From UBA6927 sp022447855 (GTDB lineage: Bacteria > Chloroflexota > Dehalococcoidia > Lucifugimonadales > UBA6927), in assembly GCA_022447855.1 (NCBI GenBank), contig JAKUTX010000005.1, positions 11,316 through 75,315 of the forward strand: 64,000 nt of DNA, given 5' to 3'. A program made the position numbers and the translations under genes. Of this stretch, positions 24,864-33,518 are shown piece after piece. How positions within the stretch are numbered: the stretch's first letter is position 1; each line of letters opens with the position of its first letter. The notes below the pieces were generated by a model. That model had not been told where the DNA came from. It ran no database searches and was given only the letters and a program-made list of their open reading frames with translations.

Positions 24864-26453
24864 ATGCCAGAAAATTTTGACCCTCAGGAAAGTACCCTGA
24901 TTGGGCGTTATTTCACCAATTTAGATAAAGATATATTTTGTTTAGTTAATTTGCCTGAAGTTGTTAAAGGTACATTGTTTTCAAGATATAGTCGTACAGA
25001 GAAAACTCTTCGAAGGGTTCTTTTGGATGAGTTTATTAATGCTCCGGAAATGGAATTTGACGAAATTGTAGGATCTCCAAATCAAAATCAATCGGATCCT
25101 TTATTGGCAATAGAAAAGGCTGAACGCTTTTATGATCGAGTATTGGTAGGTTATGGTGATGATTCTGTGGCAGAATTAGCCGGGGTACATATTGCTTGTG
25201 AGAACATTTCGAGTTTGGCAGCCGATTATCTAACTAATCCCAGAATAGGTATTTCCCCACTCGAAAAATCTGCTAGATATGTAATGTTTGATGAGAAGGT
25301 TGATGGAGATTATTTGTACTATAAAGACCCATCAATTATGGCTTCAAAGTATTCCCAGAATTTTATTGATTCAATGCGTAATTTATTTGAATCTTATAGA
25401 TCTTGGATCTATGAGGCTATGGATTATGTTCGCGAAGTATCGCCACAAGATTCTGATACTTCTGATCGTGCTTATGCAAGTGCTGTTCGAGCAAAAGGCT
25501 GTGATATAGTTAAAAATATTTTACCTGCATCGAGGTTGACTAATGTTGGTTTGTTTGGCAATGGTCGAGCGTATGAATATTTGATTAGCTCTTTGTATTC
25601 TACTGAACTTTCTGAGACACAGGAGATTGGTAATGCAATGCACAATGAGATGCGGAAAGTTATTCCTAGTTTTGTAAAAAGGTCTCAAAGGAATGAATAT
25701 TTGGTACATCGTAGGAGTCCTGTGCAAAATGCCAAATTAGCATCACCACAAGGATTATCCAAAGAGAATTCAGTAACATTGGTGGATTTTGATGATGATG
25801 CAGAAAAAATTGTTGCATCTGCGATTTTATATCCACATGCCCAAACAAATATGGGAGAAATAAAGACTTTAATTGATTCTGAATCGTCAGAATATATAGA
25901 AAATGTAATTAAAGAATATGTAAATAATCGATCATCTCGCAGAGATAGGCCCGGTAGACCTTTTGAGAACGTTTTTTACACATTTGAATTTTTAAGTAGT
26001 TACGGTGTATATAGAGATTTTCATAGGCACAGACAACTAACTCAAGAAGCTCAAATTTTAACCCCTGATCTTGGTTATGATATTCCTATAGAAGTAGAGG
26101 ATATGGGCTTAGAAGATGAATGGAATAGTCGAATGGATGAGGCTGCAGAAGTGGCTAAGAAAATTGCTGATAGTGGATTGCTATTAGAGTCGCAATATGC
26201 GCTCCCCAGGCAATTTAAAGTTCGATGGTATATGAAAATGAATTTGAGAGAAATTTTCCATATGGTTGAGTTGAGGTCTGGTCCACAAGGGCATCCAGAC
26301 TATCGCAAAATTGCTCAATCAATTTATCATGAAGTACAAAAAGTACATCCAGTTTTAGCATCAGGGATTTCGTTTGTTGATTTAAATGAATATGCTCTTC
26401 CAAGACTTGACGCTGAAAAAAGATTGGATGTTAAAAGAGCCAGATTAAAATAA
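24864..26453 (+). CDS. thyX: Tandem ThyX-like (flavin-dependent thymidylate synthase) protein
   Basis: ThyX makes dTMP from dUMP with FAD and methylenetetrahydrofolate. Usual ThyX is ~220-300 residues; this one is 529 and appears to hold two ThyX-like halves. The second half carries the RHR element (R388-H-R within FHRHRQLTQEAQ) and YMKMNLREIFHMVELRSGPQGHPDYR, matching the ThyX C-terminal helix block. The first half has related helices (VGYGDDSVAELAGVHIACENISSLAADYL, SPLEKSARYVMFD) but no RHR. No thyA is in the window. The gene sits between two Dcd-family genes, consistent with dCTP -> dUMP -> dTMP. Whether it is a catalytic synthase is less sure because ThyX normally acts as a tetramer with sites at the interfaces. 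Confidence 0.75.
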   Translation: MPENFDPQESTLIGRYFTNLDKDIFCLVNLPEVVKGTLFSRYSRTEKTLRRVLLDEFINAPEMEFDEIVGSPNQNQSDPLLAIEKAERFYDRVLVGYGDDSVAELAGVHIACENISSLAADYLTNPRIGISPLEKSARYVMFDEKVDGDYLYYKDPSIMASKYSQNFIDSMRNLFESYRSWIYEAMDYVREVSPQDSDTSDRAYASAVRAKGCDIVKNILPASRLTNVGLFGNGRAYEYLISSLYSTELSETQEIGNAMHNEMRKVIPSFVKRSQRNEYLVHRRSPVQNAKLASPQGLSKENSVTLVDFDDDAEKIVASAILYPHAQTNMGEIKTLIDSESSEYIENVIKEYVNNRSSRRDRPGRPFENVFYTFEFLSSYGVYRDFHRHRQLTQEAQILTPDLGYDIPIEVEDMGLEDEWNSRMDEAAEVAKKIADSGLLLESQYALPRQFKVRWYMKMNLREIFHMVELRSGPQGHPDYRKIAQSIYHEVQKVHPVLASGISFVDLNEYALPRLDAEKRLDVKRARLK

Positions 26454-26493
26454 ACAGTATATTTTCAATTTCTCGGTACAGTTTATTGGAATT

Positions 26494-27075
26494 TTAGGGA
26501 TTTTCTTGTGAAAATTCGGCCCATAACTTACTAGGTGCTGGAGTTTTTTGGTCCATGTACTTTGGGTTAATAGTATCTCCATATGGGCGACTACTCGAAT
26601 CGGTTAGTTTGTGAAATGTGAATGTGCATATTTTCATCATTGGATATAGAGCAACGGCCATTCTGCCCAAATTAGCTAATTCTAGTGTGGGTTTGCCTCG
26701 CCATCCTGGATGGAACAATCCTGCGGTGCCGTGGACAATTATGCCCAATCTTCCTAAACTGCTGCGTCCATCTAGTCTTGCTAAAAGGTCAGGAGGGATT
26801 TCCAAGGATTCGAAAGTGTTGGCCAACACCAATTCTCCCGGTTGAATTACGAAAGGTTCATTATCTTTGATATTAATAGTTCTAAATAAATCTTCAGGCA
26901 CCTCTTCTCGTGTGTCTATATATCCCCTACGACCATAATCAAAGACGCGTAATTCATGGCCCAGTCGGAAATCTAGCGAGGCTGGCCCTAGCTGTGAATT
27001 CAAATCAGGAAGTGGATCGACTTTAATATGTTGGGATTTTAAGCTCTCCCTCAAATCGTTATCTGATAGGATCAT
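26494..27075 (-). CDS. dcd: dCTP deaminase
   Basis: Dcd deaminates dCTP to dUTP, feeding dTMP synthesis. At 193 residues it has the full family layout: MILSDNDLRE, LGPASLDFRLGHELRVF, FVIQPGELVLANTFESLEIP, the active site R104-S-S-L-G-R109-LGIIVHGTAG, and PGWRGKPTLELAN with catalytic Glu132. The monofunctional deaminase or the bifunctional deaminase-dUTPase form cannot be separated by eye. AAAGGTG precedes the ATG at 27075. It is convergent with the ThyX-like gene, 40 bases apart. Confidence 0.94.
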   Translation of the reverse strand: MILSDNDLRESLKSQHIKVDPLPDLNSQLGPASLDFRLGHELRVFDYGRRGYIDTREEVPEDLFRTINIKDNEPFVIQPGELVLANTFESLEIPPDLLARLDGRSSLGRLGIIVHGTAGLFHPGWRGKPTLELANLGRMAVALYPMMKICTFTFHKLTDSSSRPYGDTINPKYMDQKTPAPSKLWAEFSQENP

Positions 27076-27153
27076 ATTTCACCTTTAATTGTTTTATTAG
27101 ATACGTAAATTATAAATAGTTTTTGAGAAATTTTCTTTCGAGGAATTCTGGGT

Positions 27154-27753
27154 TTATTTTAGTGATTGTATTTCATTTTTTAGTAGATTTGCTGAATTTA
27201 TTTCATTTTTATGCCTGATAGGGTGCAAAAACTCTAAAGCTTTTTGTAAATCTTGAGTTGCTAGATCCGTTTGTTTTTTCTTCAGGTATAGCCTTGCGCG
27301 GTCAACATACACTGGACCAAATTCTGGATCGATTTTTATTGCGCTTTCAAAATCATTTAGTGCATATTCGTAAACATCTTTGTTTAGATAAGCTTTGCCG
27401 CGCCCATGGAATCCGTGTGGCATGTTTGGAAGCATAGCTATTACTGGACCGAAAGCCACAATTGATTCATCCCATAATTCCATTTCTAATAGCCTGAAAG
27501 CTCGCGAATAATAAAACAAAGCGGCAGGAGCTGTCGTGGGAGTCGAGATTGGATTAAGCACCTTGTTTTCATTTGGTTTTGTTGTAGGTATTGGACTAGG
27601 AACATTTTTTGTTTCTATAGGTTCGATGGGGTTTGGAAATTCAGTAGAGTTACTTTTCACAGAATCACATGCTGATAAAGCCAAGATAAAAAATGTAGCT
27701 ACCAAGAAATATTTGATGTAAGGACTATGAATCGTTTTCAACAGATTTTCCAT
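27154..27753 (-). CDS. TPR lipoprotein
   Basis: A signal peptide with lipobox LALSAC is followed by a Pro/Thr/Asn-rich linker and about three tetratricopeptide repeats (residues ~80-190), for example AFRLLEMELWDESIVAFGPVIAMLPN and YALNDFESAIKIDPEFGPVYVDRARLYLKKKQTDLATQDLQKALEF. TPRs mediate protein contacts; this one sits on the outer face of the membrane. It is similar in layout to the TPR lipoprotein at 59875. It lies 78 bases upstream of dcd on the same strand, but no functional link is evident. Confidence 0.85.
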   Translation of the reverse strand: MENLLKTIHSPYIKYFLVATFFILALSACDSVKSNSTEFPNPIEPIETKNVPSPIPTTKPNENKVLNPISTPTTAPAALFYYSRAFRLLEMELWDESIVAFGPVIAMLPNMPHGFHGRGKAYLNKDVYEYALNDFESAIKIDPEFGPVYVDRARLYLKKKQTDLATQDLQKALEFLHPIRHKNEINSANLLKNEIQSLK

Positions 27754-27885
27754 TATAAGTTAGTTCATACATTTAAACATATGACAGTAGACAAAAATAG
27801 GGACATGTTTTTTTGGAGTGAGTAAAGAAGTGAAATTACTAAAAATATGTATTATCCTTCAAAGATAATCGTTTAGGAGGATCAA

Positions 27886-28398
27886 TTGATACGAAGTCTC
27901 AATAAGAAAACGCCTCAAATTCATCCAAATGCATTTGTAAGTGAAGCTGCTTATATTGTGGGTGACGTTCAAATAGATGAAGGCGCAAGCATATGGCCTG
28001 GAACTGTAATTCGTGCTGATTCAGGATATATAAAAATCGGTAAAAATACATGTATACAAGATAATTCTGTCCTACATGGTGATGATGATGTTGTAATTGG
28101 TGAAAATGTGGTTATTGGGCATAGAGTTTTGTGCCATGCAAAAAATGTTGGTGACCGTTCTCTAATTGGTAATGGAGCAACAGTAAATGATGGTGTGATT
28201 ATTGGAGAGGATAGTCTTTTAGCATCTGGGACTGTTGTTTTAGAAAATCAACAATTTGAAGCTAGGAGTATGGTTGTAGGAGTTCCAGGTAAGAGGATAG
28301 GTAAGGTTCAGAATAGACATATTGAGTTAATTAAAAATATTGCTGAAATGTACAAGGATCGCGGGGAATTGTATAAATCTGAGGGGAATTTAGAATAA
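27886..28398 (+). CDS. Gamma-carbonic-anhydrase-like hexapeptide-repeat protein
   Basis: This is a left-handed beta-helix protein of 170 residues with hexapeptide repeats (VGDVQIDEGASIWPGTVIRADSGYIKIGKNTCIQDNSVLHG). Members form trimers and, when active, hold zinc with three His; here candidates are in VLHGDDD and VIGHRVLCHAKNVG. The group includes YrdA/PaaY-type proteins and carbonic anhydrases. The start is TTG at 27886 with a full AGGAGG upstream. The C-terminal helix (HIELIKNIAEMYKDRGELY) is also usual. Carbonic anhydrase activity is possible but not shown. Confidence 0.88.
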   Translation: MIRSLNKKTPQIHPNAFVSEAAYIVGDVQIDEGASIWPGTVIRADSGYIKIGKNTCIQDNSVLHGDDDVVIGENVVIGHRVLCHAKNVGDRSLIGNGATVNDGVIIGEDSLLASGTVVLENQQFEARSMVVGVPGKRIGKVQNRHIELIKNIAEMYKDRGELYKSEGNLE

Positions 28399-28413
28399 GA
28401 ATGTATTGTGAAT

Positions 28414-30102
28414 TCACATTGAAGTAGGAGATCGCATACCCATTAATTCTAGACAGCGTGATAGGACCATCATTGAAGCACTGACAAGTTTTAGACGTGC
28501 CATTGTTAAATCGTTATCGTTCTCTAAAATAACCCTGCATCTATCATAAAATCCGTGAAATGATGTTGCTAACTCAATAGAATAATATGGTAAATGATGA
28601 GGCTCTAATGAATCAGATGCTATCTCGATTATTTCTGGCAACTTAAGCATTGATTTTATTAACTTTAATTCGGATTCAGTATTTAAAAAAGAAACTTCCG
28701 CATCCGCAAACTTAATATTTTGTTCTTTAGCTTTTTCGATAATATTGTAAGCTCTAGCAAATGCGTATTGTATATAATAAACAGGATTTTCATTCGATTG
28801 TTGCTTGGCTAATTCTAGGTCGAATTCCATTTGACTTCTTGATGAATGAGATAAGAAAAAATAGCGACATGCATCGGGTCCAACATCATTTATAAGTTCG
28901 CTTAAAAGGGAAATATTCCCAGACCTTTTTGAAAGGCGTACTGATTCACTGCCTACTTTGAAAGTAACGATTTGAGTAATCAAGATTGTCAATTTTTCGG
29001 GGTCAATATCCAATGCTCCCATTGCTGCCTTCATTCTCGAAATATGTCCCTGGTGGTCAGCTCCCCAAACATCTATTACTTGATCAAATTTCCTATTGGC
29101 AAATTTATCGTGATGATATGCAATGTCAGACGCAAAATAAGTTGGGGAACCATTTTTACGTACTAGAACATTGTCTTTTTCTTCACCCAATTTGGTGGAG
29201 GAAAACCATAATGCCCCATCCTTGGAATTTGTATGTTTTTGGCTTTCTAAAATTTCCAGAGTCTTTTTGTATTGACCAGAAGTAAAAAGAGTCCGTTCGC
29301 TAAACCATTCGTCGTAGTGAATATTCAGTTTGCTTAAATCCTCTTTGATTTCGGCGAGCATTTTAGTAAGACCGAAATCGATTGAAAGTTTTAAGGATTC
29401 TTTCTCGTCAAGAGTTAGTATAGTGTCACCAAATTTTTCCCGAAACTTGTTTGCAATTTCTCCAACGTATTCTCCCTTGTATCCTCCATCAGGTACTTCT
29501 TTAGGTTTTCCACTAATTGTGAAATAGTTTGCTAAAATACTTTCCCCAAACATTTTTATTTGACTGCCATAATCGTTTATATAATATTCTCTATGCACCC
29601 GATATCCCGCAGCTTCTAGTATGTTAGCCAATGTACTGCCGAACACTACACCTCTACCATGTCCAACGTGGAGTGGTCCTGTTGGATTATTACTTCCAAA
29701 TTCCAATTGAATAGTTTTCCCTGAACCATTTGAGAGATTTCCGAAATTGTGTCCCGATTTGATGATTTCATTGACCTGATCTGTATACCACTCATCTGAG
29801 ATGTGGAAATTAATAAATCCAGGTGCTGCAGGTACTATTTCTTTGATTGTGTTGCCAGGGGGATGAATTTCTTCAATTAGTGCTTTAGCAATTGCCATGG
29901 GGGACATTTTTAATGGTTTTGCAAGTCGTAGGGGCAATGTGGAGCAGATATCTCCATGTTCGGGGTTTTTAGTGCGTTCAATTGTGATTTCAATATCTAT
30001 AGAGTGAATGCCATGAGGAGGTAAAGCCCCTTTTTTTTGTGCATCAGAAAAAGAGGATTTTAATAGTGAAACAATGTCTTTTTTGAGATTACTTTCTAGC
30101 AT
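28414..30102 (-). CDS. argS: Arginyl-tRNA synthetase
   Basis: This class I synthetase of 562 residues charges tRNA-Arg. The N-terminal additional domain is followed by FGSNNPTGPLHVGHGRG, with the HIGH motif as HVGH (145-148). The KMSKS counterpart is VRLSKRSGN, as in many ArgRS. The DALR anticodon-binding domain closes the protein (YYIQYAFARAYNIIEKA, then LKLVSASMMVLSRCLELMGM). It starts 20 bases after the selD stop in the same direction, so selD-argS is probably one transcript, under the palindromic control region at 31209-31237. Confidence 0.97.
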   Translation of the reverse strand: MLESNLKKDIVSLLKSSFSDAQKKGALPPHGIHSIDIEITIERTKNPEHGDICSTLPLRLAKPLKMSPMAIAKALIEEIHPPGNTIKEIVPAAPGFINFHISDEWYTDQVNEIIKSGHNFGNLSNGSGKTIQLEFGSNNPTGPLHVGHGRGVVFGSTLANILEAAGYRVHREYYINDYGSQIKMFGESILANYFTISGKPKEVPDGGYKGEYVGEIANKFREKFGDTILTLDEKESLKLSIDFGLTKMLAEIKEDLSKLNIHYDEWFSERTLFTSGQYKKTLEILESQKHTNSKDGALWFSSTKLGEEKDNVLVRKNGSPTYFASDIAYHHDKFANRKFDQVIDVWGADHQGHISRMKAAMGALDIDPEKLTILITQIVTFKVGSESVRLSKRSGNISLLSELINDVGPDACRYFFLSHSSRSQMEFDLELAKQQSNENPVYYIQYAFARAYNIIEKAKEQNIKFADAEVSFLNTESELKLIKSMLKLPEIIEIASDSLEPHHLPYYSIELATSFHGFYDRCRVILENDNDLTMARLKLVSASMMVLSRCLELMGMRSPTSM

Positions 30103-30122
30103 TTAAAAACTCTCTGGAGTAA

Positions 30123-31181
30123 TTAGGAATGGACTATAATTAATGGGGAATTGTTATTTTCTTTATTTGAAACTTTACCAATAACAATTGGATCTGGACA
30201 GTCTCTTTTCTTCATTTCTTCTAAGAGAAGCGGCAAATTTTTTTCTGAAATTGATATTAAAAGTCCACCGGATGTTTGAGCGTCACTAAGTAACAATTTT
30301 TCGTCTTCTTTTACGTGTTTGTCCCAATCAACAGTAGATGAAATTGAATCTAAATTACGAAATGTGCCACCGGGAAGAATTTTCTTTTTAATTAAATCCC
30401 ATACACCCTGTATTACAGGTATTTTATTGACTTCAATGGTTGCTGTTTTGTTGCTTGCTTCCATCATTGATTTTAAATGTCCTAGTAACCCGAATCCTGT
30501 AATGTCAGTGCAAGCATTTGCTCCAGCAGAGACCATAGATAAGGATGCATTTTGATTTAGGGCTTTCATATGTGATGTCGCCAAGTTAAGCGTTTCCAGA
30601 TCATCTAACGCTGATTGTTTTGCTGCTGTTGTAATGATACCAGTCCCTAAAGGTTTGGTTAAAACTAATAGGTCTCCATCCTTTGCATTTGCATTAGATA
30701 TTTGCTCTCCTGGTTTAACAATGCCCAAAATTGCTAATCCATATTTTGGTTCTGCGTCATCGACCGTATGTCCCCCAGAAATTATGGCTCCAGCTTCTTG
30801 GATTTTGTTGGCTCCCCCTTTTAGGATGCTAGTTAAGATTTCTTTTGGTAAATCAATAGGAAATCCAACAATGTTAAGGGCCAAAATTGGTTTTCCTCCC
30901 ATTGCATATATGTCACTTAAAGCGTTAGATGCAGCAATTTCGCCGAAAGTGTATGGATCATCAACTATTGGGGGAAAAAAATCTACTGTAAATATTAATG
31001 CAGTATCGTCAGAAATTTTGTACACAGCTGCATCATCTTTTGTGTCAGATCCAATTAGAAGGTCTGGATGAGACATGATGGGTAGCTGACTCAGTACCTG
31101 AGCCAGGTCTTCAGGACTAAATTTTGAGGCTCAGCCTGCGCAACTTGCAAGTTCAGTCAAACGAACTGAATCAGAATTCAT
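30123..31181 (-). CDS. selD: Selenide, water dikinase; itself a selenoprotein (Sec at codon 17)
   Basis: SelD makes selenophosphate from selenide and ATP, the selenium donor for Sec-tRNA. The open frame from an internal ATG (31076) lacks the catalytic N-terminus. Extending upstream gives an ATG at 31181 with AGGAG six bases before it, and one in-frame TGA at 31133-31131. Reading TGA as Sec yields ELASCAGUASKFSPEDL, matching the SelD active-site loop (Cys or Sec, then Lys20). The full length is 352 residues, normal for SelD. Other marks: KDDAAVYKI, TVDFFPPIVDDPYTFGEIAASNALSDIYAMGG, GHTVDDAEPKYG and ACTDITGFGLLGHL. A hairpin after the TGA fits a bacterial SECIS. It lies upstream of argS. Confidence 0.96.
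31086..31130 (-). promoter_or_regulatory. SECIS-like hairpin in selD mRNA
   Basis: Downstream of the TGA, the mRNA strand reads CTGGCTCAG (31106-31098), loop GTA (31097-31095), CTGAGTCAG (31094-31086): nine base pairs including one G-U. The loop begins 33 bases after the TGA and starts with G, within the geometry described for bacterial SECIS elements (roughly 16-37 bases, G in the first loop positions). Confidence 0.75.
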
Positions 31182-31208
31182 CTGAATCTCCTAGTGTTTG
31201 GTAGTTCA

Positions 31209-31237
31209 AGTATATTTCAAATAAATGCTATTTGAAA
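31209..31237 (-). promoter_or_regulatory. Perfect palindrome abutting the -10 box of selD-argS
   Basis: TTTCAAATA (31215-31223) and TATTTGAAA (31229-31237) are perfect inverted repeats with a five-base spacer. Directly next to them, on the minus strand, TATACT (31214-31209) forms a good -10 box 28 bases before the selD start. The palindrome occupies the -35 region, where only a weak match is seen, so it could be an activator or repressor site. Confidence 0.5.
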
Positions 31238-31342
31238 CTGATTTGGTTCAGAATATTTTTAAAAACAATCTCTGTTTGATATTAAATCCATTCTAAATGT
31301 GTGGACGCAATTTCCTTGCAAAAAACAGTCTCATATGAAATT

Positions 31343-31371
31343 TTGGCAAGTGTCCAATTTATTTTTATTAT
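31343..31371 (+). promoter_or_regulatory. Candidate promoter of the HpcH/HpaI aldolase gene
   Basis: TTGGCA (31343-31348), a 17-base spacer and TATTAT (31366-31371). The aldolase ATG lies about 58 bases downstream, with AGGAG before it. Confidence 0.5.
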
Positions 31372-31429
31372 ATGAAAAAATGCTATTGTTAAGTAGAAAA
31401 TGTAGAATGCATTCAGCATAGGAGAAAAT

Positions 31430-32176
31430 ATGGAAATTCGTGAGAACATTATCAAACGGAAATTATCATCAGGTGAAATTGCTACTGTCGTCAGTGGATT
31501 TAACTCTCCCGACATTATAGACTTTTTAGGACAGTTTGGATTTGATGGGGTTTGGATTGAAGCTGAACATGGTCCCATAGATTTTTCTGACATACCTAAT
31601 CTTACTCGAGCTAGTGACTTATGGGGAATGTCCAGTATAGTTAGAGTCCGTGAGAACAACTACAGTCTAATTTATCGAACACTTGATTTGGGGGCGCAAG
31701 GTATCGTTGTTCCCCATGTAGATACTGCAAAAGATGCAAGGGATCTTGTAAGAGCCACAAAATTTTCTCCGATTGGTGCTAGAGGTATGTTTAGTGGTAG
31801 GCAATCTTGGGGAGTAGAAAATTACTTAGAAAATGCGAACTCGCAAGTTCTTTCAGTAGCATTAATTGAGGATATAGTTGCTATTAATAATTTGGACGAA
31901 ATTTTGTTAGTAGATGATATTGATGTGTTTTTTGTAGCACCAAGTGATTTAGCGCAATCAATGGGTCATTTTGGGGATAATAATCATGAGGAAGTTAGGG
32001 CTACAATTGCTAATGCGATTGCAAAGATTAATGATCGAGGAAGATGTGCTGGTGCACTTGTGGCTGATTCGAATTTGGAAGAATACATTGATTGGGGCGC
32101 AAGGCTAATAATGGTTTCTTGGAACTCGTGGTTGTCAGAGGGGGCTAAGAAATTTGTTGAACGTATTCCTAAATAA
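31430..32176 (+). CDS. HpcH/HpaI family class II aldolase
   Basis: These metal-dependent pyruvate aldolases cleave 4-hydroxy-2-oxo acids (or oxaloacetate-type compounds) to pyruvate and an aldehyde. Motifs seen in 248 residues: WIEAEHGPIDF (the D/E-x-EHG), RASDLWGMSSIVRVRENN (Arg), GAQGIVVPHVDTAKDAR, VALIEDIVAINNLDEIL (metal Glu) and VFFVAPSDLAQSMGHFG (metal Asp). It stands alone, facing away from selD and 45 bases before the CCA-adding enzyme gene. The exact substrate is unknown; products of sugar-acid dehydratases elsewhere in the window are one possibility. Confidence 0.92.
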   Translation: MEIRENIIKRKLSSGEIATVVSGFNSPDIIDFLGQFGFDGVWIEAEHGPIDFSDIPNLTRASDLWGMSSIVRVRENNYSLIYRTLDLGAQGIVVPHVDTAKDARDLVRATKFSPIGARGMFSGRQSWGVENYLENANSQVLSVALIEDIVAINNLDEILLVDDIDVFFVAPSDLAQSMGHFGDNNHEEVRATIANAIAKINDRGRCAGALVADSNLEEYIDWGARLIMVSWNSWLSEGAKKFVERIPK

Positions 32177-32221
32177 AAAGCTTGATAATTAGAATCACTT
32201 AATAGTGTCAAATTAAGGTTA

Positions 32222-33472
32222 ATGTATATGAGTAATTTGACAAAAATACTCCAAAAGAATTTTGATGTCAGTTATTATCAACACTTAATAGTGGCGGGCG
32301 AACTTGCCGATTGTATGAATTCTAAAGTGTATTTGGTTGGCGGTGCAGTCAGAGACGTATTGCTAGGAAAATCAGTTAATGATATTGATTTGGTGGTTGT
32401 TGGAGATTCAGAGGATTTTGCTAATCAATTGGCTAGTAGGCTGGGTGGAGAAATTACAGCTAGGTCTCAATTTTTAACAGCAAAGATTTCGTTTTCAGAT
32501 TTTAGCATTGATGTGGCTTCTGCTAGGAGAGACTATTATTCCTATCCAGGATCTTTACCGCAAGTAAATCTGGTTAAGACAATAGATCAAGACTTGGTAA
32601 GAAGAGATATTTCGATAAATGCTATGGCGATTAGTATTAATCGAAATACTTGGGGAGATTTAATCGATCCAATGAATGGTGAAGAAGATTTACATCAACG
32701 GAAAGTACGAATTTTGTATAAGCGTAGTTTTCGAGATGATCCTACTAGAATGCTTCGAGTCGTTCTGTATTCCCAGCGTTTAGGATTTCCTGTAGATGAA
32801 TCTTCTAAAGATCTTATTTCAAAAAACTTAAAGTATTTAAAGCGTATGGCAGGGTGGAGGATTTTTATAACATTTAAACATATTTTGAGAGAACCTAACC
32901 CTCATAAGATCTTGTATGAAGCGCATGCAACAGGCATTCTACAAGCAATGCATTCTTCATTAGCATTGAAGGATTCAGATATTGAAAAGTTGAAACTTAT
33001 TACAAAATTTGATGGTGAAAATTCTCATTTTGTAATGCTTTCTATTTTGGTTGAGTCATTGACAGAATCAGAAGCTAAAAAGTTGATACGGCGTTTAAAA
33101 ATGACTGGAAGGTGGGTAAGAGTAATTAATGATACCCAGTCAGTAAAGAAAGTTTTGAAAGTTTTGGCAAAAGGGGAGATTCGAAATAGCAAGATATTTC
33201 ATTTGTTGTCACATTTAGATGTTGCAACTCTTGAAGCAATGTGTTTGATTTCGAATTCAAACACATTGCGGTCTAACTTAAGGTTATTTCTAGATAATTT
33301 GAGATTTGTTACTCCACGATTAAAAGGTGATGATTTGATTCAATTGGGATTTACTGAAGGTCCCATTATTGGCAAAGTTCTTGAAAGATTAGCAAATCTT
33401 GTGATTGACGGATTGGTAAAAACTAAAGAAGATGAGATGAATGTTGCTAGAGAGATTTTAAAAGATATCTGA
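32222..33472 (+). CDS. CCA-adding tRNA nucleotidyltransferase / poly(A) polymerase family
   Basis: A class II nucleotidyltransferase of 416 residues. The head domain has VYLVGGAVRDVLLGK, the catalytic NDIDLVVVGD (Asp-x-Asp), and IDVASARRDYYSYPGSLPQV with RRDISINAMAI (the ERDFTINA-like motif), followed by DPMNGEEDL and RSFRDDPTRMLRVV. It adds or repairs the 3' CCA of tRNAs. The tRNA genes for Ile, Gly and Sec here all encode CCA, so repair is the likely main role. Two ATGs (32222 and 32228) compete, with AAGG near both. It ends in TGA, but downstream codons do not resemble the family. Confidence 0.92.
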   Translation: MYMSNLTKILQKNFDVSYYQHLIVAGELADCMNSKVYLVGGAVRDVLLGKSVNDIDLVVVGDSEDFANQLASRLGGEITARSQFLTAKISFSDFSIDVASARRDYYSYPGSLPQVNLVKTIDQDLVRRDISINAMAISINRNTWGDLIDPMNGEEDLHQRKVRILYKRSFRDDPTRMLRVVLYSQRLGFPVDESSKDLISKNLKYLKRMAGWRIFITFKHILREPNPHKILYEAHATGILQAMHSSLALKDSDIEKLKLITKFDGENSHFVMLSILVESLTESEAKKLIRRLKMTGRWVRVINDTQSVKKVLKVLAKGEIRNSKIFHLLSHLDVATLEAMCLISNSNTLRSNLRLFLDNLRFVTPRLKGDDLIQLGFTEGPIIGKVLERLANLVIDGLVKTKEDEMNVAREILKDI

Positions 33473-33518
33473 TGCAAATTTGTTAGATGTGAATTTTTGA
33501 ATTAGTTTTAGGTGCAAA

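Noticed and set aside
33470..33516. The CCA-adding enzyme ends in TGA, so a Sec extension was considered
   Set aside because: The codons after the TGA reach a TAG after about 14 codons and give no family-like sequence; no SECIS-like hairpin is apparent.
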